52,652 nucleotides of DNA from JAJXUB01 sp047974805 (GTDB lineage: Bacteria; Actinomycetota; Actinomycetes; Actinomycetales; Dermatophilaceae), in assembly GCA_047974805.1 (NCBI GenBank), contig JBKECS010000097.1, positions 1 through 52,652 on the forward strand. Reading direction: 5' to 3'. Under the pieces are notes generated by a model. The model had not been told where the DNA came from. It searched no databases and was given only the letters and a program-made list of their open reading frames with translations. The translations under genes were made by a program, and so were the position numbers. How positions within the stretch are numbered: position 1 is the stretch's first letter; each line of letters starts with the position of its first letter. Below are positions 6,781 through 15,531 of the stretch, one piece after another.

Positions 6781-8304
6781 ATGGCTGATCTCGTCGGCGC
6801 CCTCGATCAAGGCACGACCAGCACCCGGTTCATGATCTTCGACCACGCGGGGGCCGAAGTGGCCCGCCACCAGCTGGAGCACGATCAGATCATGCCGCGG
6901 GCAGGCTGGGTCGAACACGACCCGGTGCAGATTCGCGAGCGCACCGAGGCGGTCATCACGGCCGCCCTATCCAGTGCCGGGCTATCCCCGAACGACCTGG
7001 CCGCAATTGGCGTCACCAACCAACGCGAGACCACGTTCGTCTGGGATCGACTCACCGGGGAACCGGTGCACAACGCCATCGTCTGGCAGGACACCCGCAC
7101 CCACGCCATCGCGGTAGCCCTGGACGCCGACGACCGCGGCCAGATCATCCGACGCACGGCGGGGCTGCCTCCGGCGACGTACTTCTCCGCCGGCAAGATC
7201 CAATGGCTGTTGGAGAACGTTCCCGGGCTTCGGGCCAGGGCTGAACGCGGCGATGTGCTCTTCGGCACCGCGGACACGTGGGCGGTCTGGAACCTCACCG
7301 GTGGCCCGCGCGGTGGACGTCACGTCACCGACGTCACCAACGCGTCCCGGACCATGCTCATGAACCTGACCGCGCTGGACTGGGATGAGCAGCTCCTCTC
7401 GTTCTTCGACATTCCCCGGTCGATGCTGCCGACGATCGCCTCCAGTGCCGACCCGGATGCCTACGGGACGTATGCCACCGACTCACCGGGCGAGGCGAGG
7501 GTGCCGATCACCGGGGTGCTCGGCGATCAGCACGCGGCGACCGTCGGCCAGGTCTGCTTCACTCCGGGCACCGCGAAGAACACCTACGGGACCGGCAACT
7601 TCCTCCTGCTCAACACCGGAGGGCAACCGGTCCACAGCGGCAACGGCCTGCTGACGACGGTGGCCTACAAGTTCGGCGAGCAACCGGCGGTCTACGCCCT
7701 GGAGGGGTCCATCGCGGTGACCGGCAGCGCGGTGCAGTGGCTGCGCGACCAACTGGGCATTATTGCCCGCGCCGACGACATCGAACCACTGGCTTGGCAG
7801 GCAACCGACACCCAGGGGCTCTATTTCGTCCCGGCCTTCTCCGGCCTTTTCGCCCCCTATTGGCGCTCGGACGCCCGAGGGGTCATCGTCGGGATGACCC
7901 GAGCGCACACCAAGGCGCATCTGGCCCGGGCGACGCTGGAGGCCATCTGCTACCAGTCCAAGGACGTCGTCGACGCGATGGTGGCCGACGCGACCGCCGC
8001 CGGGGTACCGCTGGACCTGTCCGTGCTCAAGGTGGACGGTGGTGTCACCGTGAACGCCACCTGTATGCAGCTCCAGGCGGACATCCTCGGCGTGCCGGTC
8101 TCCCGACCAAGGGTCGCCGAGACCACCGCACTCGGCGCGGCCTACGCCGCCGGGCTGGCCGTCGGCTTCTGGTCTGGAATGGATGAACTTACCCAGCATT
8201 GGGCCCAGGATGCCCGATGGGAACCGGCCTGGGCCCAGGACCGACGCGAGGCCGGCTACGCCGGATGGCGCAAGGCCGTCGAACGCACCCTGGACTGGGT
8301 CTGA
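6781..8304 (+). CDS. glpK: Glycerol kinase
   Basis: ATP-dependent phosphorylation of glycerol to sn-glycerol 3-phosphate. The 507-residue protein has the FGGY/actin-like ATPase layout: the phosphate loop GALDQGTTSTRFMIFD at the N-terminus, GVTNQRETTFVWD, the signature around YFVPAFSGLFAPYWRSDARG and the late LKVDGGVTVN motif. The product is consumed by GlpD, whose ATG overlaps this stop (TGATG). I chose ATG 6781; TTG at 6772 overlaps the pqqD-like stop as TTGA and would add MST. No glpF facilitator or glpR repressor lies nearby. Co-transcription with the nucleotidyltransferase/PqqD pair is unusual and suggests that glycerol phosphate supply and that pair are expressed together. Confidence 0.96.
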   Translation: MADLVGALDQGTTSTRFMIFDHAGAEVARHQLEHDQIMPRAGWVEHDPVQIRERTEAVITAALSSAGLSPNDLAAIGVTNQRETTFVWDRLTGEPVHNAIVWQDTRTHAIAVALDADDRGQIIRRTAGLPPATYFSAGKIQWLLENVPGLRARAERGDVLFGTADTWAVWNLTGGPRGGRHVTDVTNASRTMLMNLTALDWDEQLLSFFDIPRSMLPTIASSADPDAYGTYATDSPGEARVPITGVLGDQHAATVGQVCFTPGTAKNTYGTGNFLLLNTGGQPVHSGNGLLTTVAYKFGEQPAVYALEGSIAVTGSAVQWLRDQLGIIARADDIEPLAWQATDTQGLYFVPAFSGLFAPYWRSDARGVIVGMTRAHTKAHLARATLEAICYQSKDVVDAMVADATAAGVPLDLSVLKVDGGVTVNATCMQLQADILGVPVSRPRVAETTALGAAYAAGLAVGFWSGMDELTQHWAQDARWEPAWAQDRREAGYAGWRKAVERTLDWV

Positions 8305-10028
8305 TGACCCTCTCCTCCGCCGGTCGGGCGGCGGCCGTGGATCGGCTTCGATCCGGAGAGCAGCTCGATGTCCTGGTCATCGGCGGCGGAGTCGTCGGCT
8401 GCGGGATCGCCCTTGATGCGGTGACGCGTGGATTGTCCACGGCCCTGGTCGAAGCCCGCGACTTCGCCTCCGGTACCTCCAGCCGCAGCAGCAAACTCAT
8501 CCACGGGGGGCTGCGCTACCTGGAGATGCGTGACTTCGCCCTGGTGCACGAGGCGTTGCAGGAGCGGGGACTGTTGCTCAAGACCATCGCACCGCACCTG
8601 GTCCGGCCGGTGCCGTTCATGTACCCGCTGACCAAGCCAGGCTGGGAGCGCTTCTACGTCGGGTCGGGGGTGGCGCTCTACGACGGGCTGGCCCTGGGTA
8701 TCGGGCAGGGCAGCGGCATGCCCCGGCATCGGCACCTGACCAAGAAGAAGGCGTTGGCGCTCATGCCGAGCCTTCGTCCCGAGGCATTGACCGGCGCCGT
8801 GCAGTACTACGACGCCCAGCTCGACGATGCCCGCTTCGTTCTCGAGCTGGCCCGGACGGCTACACGCTACGGGGCGACCTGCATCAATCGGGTGGGGATG
8901 ACCGCGCTGGTCCGTGACGGTGAGACGGTGGTCGGCATACGGGCACAAGATCAGATGACCGGCGAAGAGTTCACCATCGCAGCCCGGCGGGTGATCAGCG
9001 CCACCGGGGTGTGGACCCCCGACATCGAGCGGATGGTCGGTCAATCGGCGACGTTGCGGGTCACCGCCTCCAAGGGTGTCCACCTCGTGGTGCCCAAGGA
9101 GAAGATCCAATCCGAGACTGGGGTCATCCTGCGCACCGAGAAGTCCGTGTTGTTCATCATCCCCTGGGATGAGCATTGGCTGATCGGCACGACGGACACT
9201 GCCTGGGGACACGACCTGGCCCACCCGGCCGCGACCCGCGCCGACATCGACTACTTGCTCTCAACCGTCAACGCGGTACTTCGCACCCCCTTGACCCAGG
9301 ACGACATCGACGGCGTCTTCGTGGGTCTACGCCCGTTGGTGGCGCCGCAGCCGAGCCAGGCCTCGCCCGGGTCGGAGGAAATCATCACGACGAAGATCTC
9401 CCGAGAGCATGTCGTTGCCCAGCTGGCCCCCGGGCTGATCGCCGTGGCCGGGGGCAAATACACCACCTACCGGGTCATGGCCAAGGACGCCGTCGATATG
9501 GCAGTGACCGGCCTGGACACGTCCGCCTCCGACTGCCGCACCGACACCGTCGCGCTCGCCGGCGCCCGGGGATACGAGGCGCTGGCCGCTCGGCCGGACC
9601 TGCTCGGCGCCAGCTGCGGGCTGGACCCCGATCAGATGACCCGGCTGCTGGAGCGCTACGGATCGATCGTGCTCGAACTCATCGCCCTGCTCAATCTCGA
9701 CCCGGCGCTGCGCGAGGAGGTGCCCGGCTCGGAGGGGCACCTGGCCGTCGAGATCGCCTATGCCGCCTCCGCCGAGGGAGCGCTACACCTGACCGACGTG
9801 CTGACTCGTCGCACCCGCATCTCTATCGAGGCAGCTGACCGGGGGCTGGTCGCCGCACCCCATGCTGCCGCCATCATGGGCTCGGTGCTGGACTGGGACG
9901 TCGACCGGATCGCCGATGAGGTCGACGTATATGCCCGCAGGGTCCAGGCCGAGATGACCAGTCAAGACATGCCCGATGATGCCAGCGCCGACCTGGCCCG
10001 CCGAGCCGCCCCGGACGGAGCGCTGTGA
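8304..10028 (+). CDS. glpD: Aerobic glycerol-3-phosphate dehydrogenase
   Basis: FAD enzyme at the cytoplasmic membrane face that oxidises glycerol 3-phosphate to dihydroxyacetone phosphate and passes electrons to quinone. The 574-residue product has the FAD dinucleotide fold VLVIGGGVVGCGIALDAVTR (about residues 23-42), the SSRSSKLIHGGLRYLE signature, WLIGTTDTAWG and GLIAVAGGKYTTYRVMAKDA, then the C-terminal alpha domain. The ATG at 8304 overlaps the glpK stop by one base (TGATG), implying coupled translation; a longer in-frame start inside glpK was rejected. The last 35 residues are acidic and Ala-rich and probably disordered. Sequence and length are normal. Confidence 0.96.
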   Translation: MTLSSAGRAAAVDRLRSGEQLDVLVIGGGVVGCGIALDAVTRGLSTALVEARDFASGTSSRSSKLIHGGLRYLEMRDFALVHEALQERGLLLKTIAPHLVRPVPFMYPLTKPGWERFYVGSGVALYDGLALGIGQGSGMPRHRHLTKKKALALMPSLRPEALTGAVQYYDAQLDDARFVLELARTATRYGATCINRVGMTALVRDGETVVGIRAQDQMTGEEFTIAARRVISATGVWTPDIERMVGQSATLRVTASKGVHLVVPKEKIQSETGVILRTEKSVLFIIPWDEHWLIGTTDTAWGHDLAHPAATRADIDYLLSTVNAVLRTPLTQDDIDGVFVGLRPLVAPQPSQASPGSEEIITTKISREHVVAQLAPGLIAVAGGKYTTYRVMAKDAVDMAVTGLDTSASDCRTDTVALAGARGYEALAARPDLLGASCGLDPDQMTRLLERYGSIVLELIALLNLDPALREEVPGSEGHLAVEIAYAASAEGALHLTDVLTRRTRISIEAADRGLVAAPHAAAIMGSVLDWDVDRIADEVDVYARRVQAEMTSQDMPDDASADLARRAAPDGAL

Positions 10029-10059
10029 CGGGCCTACGCGGGCGTGACACCATGGCGAG

Positions 10060-11553
10060 GTGAGCGAAGACCAGCAGGTCTCCGAGGTCCGTCGGCCGGT
10101 GCACTCGGAGCAGTTCAAGCAATTCGTCAAGTCTGGGTGGGCGCCGCGGTCGGCAACCCCTCCCCCGCAGGCCGAGGTAGCCGCCTACGCTGCCGCCCGC
10201 CGCGCGGCTGTCTCGGCTGCATTCCCGGGCCAACGGCTCATCGTTCCCGCCGGCGGGTTGAAGGTGCGCAGCAACGATTGCGACTACGTCTTCCGCCCCC
10301 ATAGCGCGTTCGCTCACCTCACCGGGCTCGGAGCCGACCGCGAACCCGATGCTGTCCTCGTCTTGGAGCCCGTCGGCGAGGCCGGGCACGAGGCGGTGCT
10401 GTATTTCCGCCCGCTGGCCGAACGGGAGAGCGACGAGTCCTTCGCCGACACCCGCTATGGCGAGTTCTGGGTCGGCGCCCGCCCCACACTGGCCGATATC
10501 GAGGCGGAGTTGGCGCTGACCGCCCGCCATCTCGACGAATTCCCGGCGGCGGCGACCAAGGACGCCGGGCACCTGTCCATCGCCGTGATTCGGGATGCTG
10601 ACTTGGGCCTCACCCAGCGCCTCGACGATGCCCGCGTCGAGGGCGGCGCTTCGCTGGAGGCCGCCACCGATCAGGACGAGCAGCTGGCGGCATACCTGTC
10701 CGTGCTGCGCATGGTCAAGGACGATTGGGAGATCGACCAACTGCGTCAGGCGGTGGCGGCGACCCAGGCCGGGTTCGAAGCGGTCATCGCCGATCTGCCG
10801 GAGGCGGTTCGCCGGGGCCGGGGCGAGCGGTGGGTGGAGGGTCTGTTCGGTTTGCAGGCGCGGCATACGGGCAATGGGGTCGGTTACGACTCGATCTGCG
10901 CGGCGGGTGACCACGCGAACACCCTGCATTGGATCCGCAACACCGGCGACGTCCGTGAGGGTGAGCTCATCCTCATCGACGCCGGTGTCGAGGTGGACAG
11001 CCTGTTCACTGCGGACATCACCCGGACGTTGCCGGTCTCAGGCACCTTCAGCGATGCCCAGCGGGAGATCTATGACGCGGTCTTTGCCGCCCAGCAGGCG
11101 GGGATGGCCGCGGTCCGGCCGGGCGCGAAGTTCTCCGATATCCATGCGGCGGCGATGGCCGTCATCGCGCAGCACCTGCTGGACTGGGGGCTGCTGCCCG
11201 AGGGCGTGACGCTGGAGCAGACGCTCGACCTGGAGCACGGTGGCTGGCACAAGCGCTGGATGGTGCACGGAACGAGCCACCATCTGGGCATCGATGTGCA
11301 TGACTGCGCTTTGGCGACCCGCGAGCAGTACATGGACGCGCAGCTGCGCCCGGGAATGGTCCTCACCGTCGAGCCGGGGTTGTACTTCAAGGCCGACGAT
11401 CTGCTGGCGCCGGAGCGTTTCCGGGGCATCGGCATACGGATCGAGGATGACGTGCTGGTTACCAAGGACGGGTTCGAGAACCTCTCGGCGGGTATGCCGA
11501 GCAGCTCGAGCGATGTCGAGGCGTGGATCGCCCAGATCCGTACCGGAGGATAA
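10060..11553 (+). CDS. pepP: Xaa-Pro aminopeptidase (aminopeptidase P)
   Basis: A 497-residue M24B metallopeptidase that removes N-terminal residues preceding proline. The N-terminal creatinase/APP domain (about 40-190) is followed by the pita-bread domain. Ligands of the dinuclear metal centre are visible: two Asp in LIDAGVEVDSLFTADITRT, His in MVHGTSHHLGIDVHD, and Glu in TVEPGLYFKADD and GIRIEDDVLVT. GTG at 10060 was chosen; no clear ribosome site precedes it, but CACCAT 6 nt upstream may be a weak -10 for a leaderless transcript. It follows glpD by 31 nt and could also be read from that operon. It converges on the stress-protein gene with a gap of 5 nt. Confidence 0.93.
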   Translation: MSEDQQVSEVRRPVHSEQFKQFVKSGWAPRSATPPPQAEVAAYAAARRAAVSAAFPGQRLIVPAGGLKVRSNDCDYVFRPHSAFAHLTGLGADREPDAVLVLEPVGEAGHEAVLYFRPLAERESDESFADTRYGEFWVGARPTLADIEAELALTARHLDEFPAAATKDAGHLSIAVIRDADLGLTQRLDDARVEGGASLEAATDQDEQLAAYLSVLRMVKDDWEIDQLRQAVAATQAGFEAVIADLPEAVRRGRGERWVEGLFGLQARHTGNGVGYDSICAAGDHANTLHWIRNTGDVREGELILIDAGVEVDSLFTADITRTLPVSGTFSDAQREIYDAVFAAQQAGMAAVRPGAKFSDIHAAAMAVIAQHLLDWGLLPEGVTLEQTLDLEHGGWHKRWMVHGTSHHLGIDVHDCALATREQYMDAQLRPGMVLTVEPGLYFKADDLLAPERFRGIGIRIEDDVLVTKDGFENLSAGMPSSSSDVEAWIAQIRTGG

Positions 11554-11558
11554 CGGCG

Positions 11559-12131
11559 TCAGGCCTCCGGCTGCTGCTGCGCGGCGTTCGCGGCACGGTC
11601 CTCTTCCTGGGCTCGCCGGACCGCCTCCGCGGCTGCCTTCATCGGATCCATCTGGGCCAGCAGTTCGCGCGCCTGGGCGGCCACCTTGTGTTCGGCGAGG
11701 ACCTCATAGCGGGTGGCGACCACCTGGCTGACCGAGGTGAAGTCGCGATCTCCACCGGTGAACCGGTAGCCAATCAGGGCCCAGACCAGGCCGAAGACAG
11801 CGCCGAACAGCATCGTGGCAACAAAGGCGCCAACCGTGGCGGCGCTGGAATCGAAGAGCGCGAAGATCATGGCCACGAAAGCTCCGAGCCAAAGACCGGA
11901 CAGGACCCCGCCGAGCGCAACCCTGCCCCAGGTCAGACGTCCGGTGACGCGTTCGATCTGGCGAAGGTCGGTCCCGACGATCATGACGTTTTGCACCGGG
12001 AACTCGTGATCGGAGAGGTAGTCGACCGCCTTTTGGGCTTCCTCGTACTTCTCGAAGACCCCCAGCGACATCGGGTAATCGAGTTGGAGGGTACCGGGAG
12101 AGACTCTGCGGGTATTCGGCTGCGCACTCAT
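11559..12131 (-). CDS. General stress protein-like membrane protein (YflT/DUF1269-like)
   Basis: 190 residues. The N-terminal part LGVFEKYEEAQKAVDYLSDH with FPVQNVMIVGTDL resembles the general stress protein 17M/YflT-like fold, followed by a Gly-rich region with two hydrophobic segments (VALGGVLSGLWLGAFVAMIF and VGAFVATMLFGAVFGLVWAL) and an Ala/Gln/Glu-rich cytoplasmic tail. Function is unknown; Bacillus relatives are induced by heat and general stress. ATG 12131 is used. GACAAT 6 nt upstream may serve as a -10 for a leaderless message, which would explain the missing ribosome site. Transcribed away from the acyl-CoA dehydrogenase, whose stop lies 147 nt upstream. Confidence 0.75.
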   Translation of the reverse strand: MSAQPNTRRVSPGTLQLDYPMSLGVFEKYEEAQKAVDYLSDHEFPVQNVMIVGTDLRQIERVTGRLTWGRVALGGVLSGLWLGAFVAMIFALFDSSAATVGAFVATMLFGAVFGLVWALIGYRFTGGDRDFTSVSQVVATRYEVLAEHKVAAQARELLAQMDPMKAAAEAVRRAQEEDRAANAAQQQPEA

Positions 12132-12278
12132 GGGCCTATTGTCCCTCACCGGCGTCGTTGAGCCGACATATGCCCGACTGGAGGGGATCGCCGTCGACGG
12201 GAGGTGGCCGCCAGCCGGTCTCGCACGGTCTGGCGCTGGGTTCGGGTTCTGGTGCGTCGGGTGCACCCACAGCGGCCC

Positions 12279-13478
12279 TCAGCCTTTGAGCTTGTAATCC
12301 TCAAGTAGGCGGCGGCCGACGATCATCTTCTGGATCTCCGCCGTGCCTTCACCGATGAGCAGCATGGGGGCCTCGCGGTAGAGCCGCTCGATCTCGTACT
12401 CCTTGGAGTAGCCGTAGCCGCCGTGGATCCGAAAGGACTGCTCAACGACATCCGCGCAGTTCTCCGAGGCGAGGTATTTCGCCATCCCGGCCTCGAGGTC
12501 GTTGCGCTGCCCAGCGTCCTTGATCCGGGCAGCCTTAACCATCATCTGGTGGCTCGCCTCGACCTTGGTCGCCATATCAGCCAGACGGAAGAGGATGCCC
12601 TGGTGTTGGGCGATCTTCTTGCCGAAGGCCTCCCGCTGTTGGGCATAGGCAATCCCCAGCTCGAAAGCGCGTCGAGAGACGCCACAGGCACGAGCCGCAA
12701 CATTGACCCGGCCCACCTCGACACCATCCATCATCTGATAAAAGCCCTTGCCCGGCTGCCCGCCGAGCAGCTGCGCCGTCGAACTCTTGTGGCCCTCGAG
12801 GACGAGCTCGGTGGTGTCGACACCCTTGTAGCCCATCTTGTCGATCTTGCCCGGCACGGTGACCCCCTGAGCGGTCTCACCGAAGCCAGGCTCCTTGTCG
12901 ATCAGGAAGGTCGACATGTTCTTGTATGCGCTGTCCCCGCCGAGATCACTGCGGACGAGGACCGCGACCAGGTTGGCGCTGCCGCCGTTGGTCAGCCACA
13001 TCTTCTGGCCGGTGAGGATCCACTCATCGCCCTCACCCTGGACGGCCTTGGACTTGATCGCCGCGACGTCGGAGCCGAGTCCCGGTTCGGACATGGAGAA
13101 GGCGCCGCGAATCTGCCCGGTGGCCATCTTTGGCAGGTAGCGCTGCTTCTGCTCCTCGGTGCCGTGCTGAAGGATCATGTACGCAACGATGAAGTGGGTG
13201 TTGATGATGCCCGACACGCTCATCCAGCCTCGGGCGATCTCCTCCACGCACAGGGCGTACGTCAGCAGGGACTCCCCGAGACCGCCGTACTCCTCGGGGA
13301 TCATCAGCCCGAAGATGCCCATCTCCTTCATCGCCTCGACGATGGCTGTGGGGTACTCGTCCTTGTGCTCCAGCTGCGTCGCGACCGGGATGATTTGTTC
13401 CTCGACGAATTGCCGGACCAGCGCCAGCAACTCCTCTTGTTCCTCGGTCAGGCCATCGGTCGTCTGCAAGCGGGACAT
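12279..13478 (-). CDS. Acyl-CoA dehydrogenase, candidate methylsuccinyl-CoA dehydrogenase
   Basis: A 399-residue FAD acyl-CoA dehydrogenase. Seen: the N-terminal helical domain, the FAD/substrate motif AFSMSEPGLGSDVAAIKSKA, WLTNGGSANLVAVLVRSD, and the C-terminal signature RLYREAPMLLIGEGTAEIQK with the likely catalytic base E377. The text LTYALCVEEIARGWMSVSGI is very like the dehydrogenase that accompanies ccr, meaA, maoC and citE genes in Streptomyces, thought to oxidise methylsuccinyl-CoA to mesaconyl-CoA; substrate is inferred by similarity. ATG 13478 has GAGGTGA 7 nt upstream, so an in-frame upstream start was rejected. A palindromic GGCATAC/GTATGCC pair 50-70 nt upstream could be an operator. 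ccr and meaA are not in the window. Confidence 0.88.
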   Translation of the reverse strand: MSRLQTTDGLTEEQEELLALVRQFVEEQIIPVATQLEHKDEYPTAIVEAMKEMGIFGLMIPEEYGGLGESLLTYALCVEEIARGWMSVSGIINTHFIVAYMILQHGTEEQKQRYLPKMATGQIRGAFSMSEPGLGSDVAAIKSKAVQGEGDEWILTGQKMWLTNGGSANLVAVLVRSDLGGDSAYKNMSTFLIDKEPGFGETAQGVTVPGKIDKMGYKGVDTTELVLEGHKSSTAQLLGGQPGKGFYQMMDGVEVGRVNVAARACGVSRRAFELGIAYAQQREAFGKKIAQHQGILFRLADMATKVEASHQMMVKAARIKDAGQRNDLEAGMAKYLASENCADVVEQSFRIHGGYGYSKEYEIERLYREAPMLLIGEGTAEIQKMIVGRRLLEDYKLKG

Positions 13479-13527
13479 GAATGCGTCACCTCGTCGGTCG
13501 TCAACGGTGCTGGGCCGGAAGGCCGGC

Positions 13528-13547
13528 GGCATACGGTCGAGTATGCC
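13528..13547. promoter_or_regulatory. 20-bp dyad GGCATAC-n6-GTATGCC
   Basis: GGCATAC (13528-13534) and GTATGCC (13541-13547) form a perfect inverted pair with a 6-nt spacer in the gap between the divergent acyl-CoA dehydrogenase and esterase genes. Size and symmetry fit an operator for a dimeric repressor, but the same heptamer is dispersed over the window, so the pairing may be chance. Confidence 0.4.
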
Positions 13548-13612
13548 CACGTCCACCTACCATCGGCACCTGGCCAGGGCGTGAGTTCCCGCACGTTCGG
13601 CGTCGGCGCCGA

Positions 13613-13618
13613 TAGGGT
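13613..13618 (+). promoter_or_regulatory. -10 box of the former esterase gene
   Basis: TAGGGT lies exactly 7 nt before the ATG at 13626, as in leaderless actinobacterial genes. It supports 13626 as the ancestral start and therefore supports calling the later frame change a lesion. Confidence 0.5.
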
Positions 13619-13625
13619 CGTGCCT

Positions 13626-14461
13626 ATGGCGCGAGCGCAGGTCTCGGGTCCGGGTCGGCGAGGGGTGCTCCTCGGCGCTGCGGTGGTGTGGTGAGCGCGC
13701 TGGCCGGGTGTTCCCGCTCCGACATGGAGGCCCCGGCCACCATAACCTCGATCCGACACGTCGAGCGGTCGGTGAGTACGCCCGCCTGGGCAGGGCACAC
13801 GAGCCGGATGATCGTCTCGATGCCGGCCTCCATGCCGGCCACGGGGAGTCCCAGCGCCCTCATCGTCTCCCTGCACGGCAAGGGTGGATCCGCTGAGGAC
13901 ACCCTTGGTCTGGGGTTCGACGCGGTCGTCCCCGAGACCGGCCTGGCCATCGTGTCCGTGGACGGGGGTCACGGCTATTGGCATCGGCGCGCCGATGGCC
14001 GCAACTCCGGCGCACTCATCCTCGATGCCGCCATCCCGCAGGCGATGACAATCGCGGGATTGGGACCCTAGGCACCGGTGGGCTTCATCGGCTGGTCCAT
14101 GGGCGGCTATGGCGCCCTCCTGCTGGCAGACGCGCTCCTCTCCTCTGGATCAGCCCACAGGTTGCTCGGGGTTGCCACGATGAGCGCCGCCTTGTGGACC
14201 TCAGCGGGAGCAACCGCGCCCGGTGCCTTCGACGACGCTGAGGACTACGCCACCCACGACGTCTTCGACGCTCGACACCGGCTCAGCGGTGTGCCGATCT
14301 CCATGGCCTGCGGCACCTCCGACCCGTTCTATGCCGGCAACGTCGCCTATGTGACAGCCCGGCCCGGCACGCGGCAAACGTTCGATGCCGGCGGGCACAC
14401 CGGCGACTACTGGTCCACCCACGCCCCACCGCTGCTGACCTGGCTCAGGTCGCTGGTCTAG
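13626..14461 (+). pseudogene. Broken Tat-type lipoprotein esterase (alpha/beta hydrolase)
   Basis: From ATG 13626 the frame reads MARAQVSGPGRRGVLLGAAV, a twin-arginine signal, then stops at 13692. Shifting frame at 13686-13691 continues it perfectly as VSALAGCSRSD with the lipobox LAGC. An extra TG in the run GTGGTGTGGTGAGC would explain the shift. The hydrolase then runs on (ALIVSLHGKGGSAEDTLG) until an in-frame TAG at 14069-14071, after which the same frame resumes with GFIGWSMGGYGALLLADALL, the nucleophile elbow G-W-S-M-G, later an Asp in CGTSDPFY and a His in DAGGHTGDYW. All catalytic pieces remain, so decay is recent, or the lesions are sequencing errors. Two independent defects make a pseudogene most likely. 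The original product would be an exported esterase anchored at the membrane. Confidence 0.8.
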
Positions 14462-14492
14462 GTCGGTGCGTCGCCCCTATTCGCCGCATGAG

Positions 14493-15380
14493 TCAGTGAA
14501 CGAGGACCGTTGAGCCCTTGGGCATGAAGTCTTGCGACCAGATGAAGTCCATGGCCGGGTTGGAGACTCGGGCACAGCCGTGCGACGCCGGATACGGCGG
14601 AATGTACGGCGCACCGTGGACGGCGATGCCGCCGTTGAAGTACCGCGGCCGGTACAGCGCCCCCAACTTGCCGACGTCGACGCCGTCAACACTCCGGTAG
14701 ACCGAGAAGGTGCCGCCAGGAGTCGCGGCGATGGCGGGGTACCCGGCCGAGCTGGTGTAGGAGTACCCGCCGCCGGTGCTCGTGTTGAACGTCCACACCA
14801 GCTCCCCACCTTCAACCACCATGAGGATCTGCTTGGCCTTGTCGATCTCGATCCCGTCGGTCAGCGTCGGTGTCGGGGTGACACCCGCAGTCAACGCCGC
14901 CATGGTCTTTGGTCCAATGACCCCGTCGCGGCCCAGCCCCGCGGACTTCTGCAGGGCATACACCGCTTGGATGGTCAGTCCACCGAAGACACCGTCGGCG
15001 GGCCCGTTCCAATAGCCGAGCTCGGTCAGTCGCTGCTGCACCGCCCGCACCTGCCCGCCCTTGTCCCCGGCACGCAACGTCCGCGGCGGCTCGGTCTTGG
15101 TGGACGGAGTCGGCTTGGCGGACGACGCGGGTGTGGTCGGCGAAGAGGTCGCCGTGGCGGTGGGTGTCGATGAGGGCGTGGAGGTCGGTGTCGACGAGGG
15201 CGGCAAGAGGGACGCCGTCGGGTCGGACGGGACGCCAGCCTGTTCCGCCGACGCCGCCGGGGCACCCACGACGCTGTGCGCCATGGCTTCGTCACGCACA
15301 AGCGCCGGTCGAGTCGACGTCAGCCCGGCGACGCAAACCGCGCCGACCATTGCGGCACTAAGCAACCGCCATACCGTCAC
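14493..15380 (-). CDS. L,D-transpeptidase with peptidoglycan-binding domain
   Basis: A 295-residue exported cell-wall enzyme. Domains: N-terminal signal or anchor (LLSAAMVGAVCVAGL), a long Ser/Thr/Pro linker (about 50-95), a PG_binding_1 domain (about 100-165, with VRAVQQRLTELGYWNGPADG and IGPKTMAAL), and a YkuD catalytic domain ending in GGIAVHG and SHGCARVSN, with nucleophile C269 and partner H267. Such enzymes make 3-3 cross-links in peptidoglycan or remodel it. GTG 15380 is preceded by GAAGGG at about 7 nt. It converges on the broken esterase with a 31-nt gap. Its extracellular role is firm; its preferred acceptor is not readable. Confidence 0.93.
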   Translation of the reverse strand: MTVWRLLSAAMVGAVCVAGLTSTRPALVRDEAMAHSVVGAPAASAEQAGVPSDPTASLLPPSSTPTSTPSSTPTATATSSPTTPASSAKPTPSTKTEPPRTLRAGDKGGQVRAVQQRLTELGYWNGPADGVFGGLTIQAVYALQKSAGLGRDGVIGPKTMAALTAGVTPTPTLTDGIEIDKAKQILMVVEGGELVWTFNTSTGGGYSYTSSAGYPAIAATPGGTFSVYRSVDGVDVGKLGALYRPRYFNGGIAVHGAPYIPPYPASHGCARVSNPAMDFIWSQDFMPKGSTVLVH

Positions 15381-15531
15381 CTGATCGCCCTTCCCGTCCC
15401 TGGGGCGCCCTCAGCCACCGACCGATCGGCGGCCACCTTCGTGGGCATACTCTATGCGCCGCCGCGACCCCGCGCGCACGCCCCATACCCGCCATCCACG
15501 CGGTGAGGCAGTGAAGATTAGTGGCGGGCGG

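Noticed and set aside
12423..13694. Plus-strand open frame across the acyl-CoA dehydrogenase gene
   Set aside because: His/Asp/Leu-rich shadow; the minus-strand gene has conserved motifs, a ribosome site and a full-length product.
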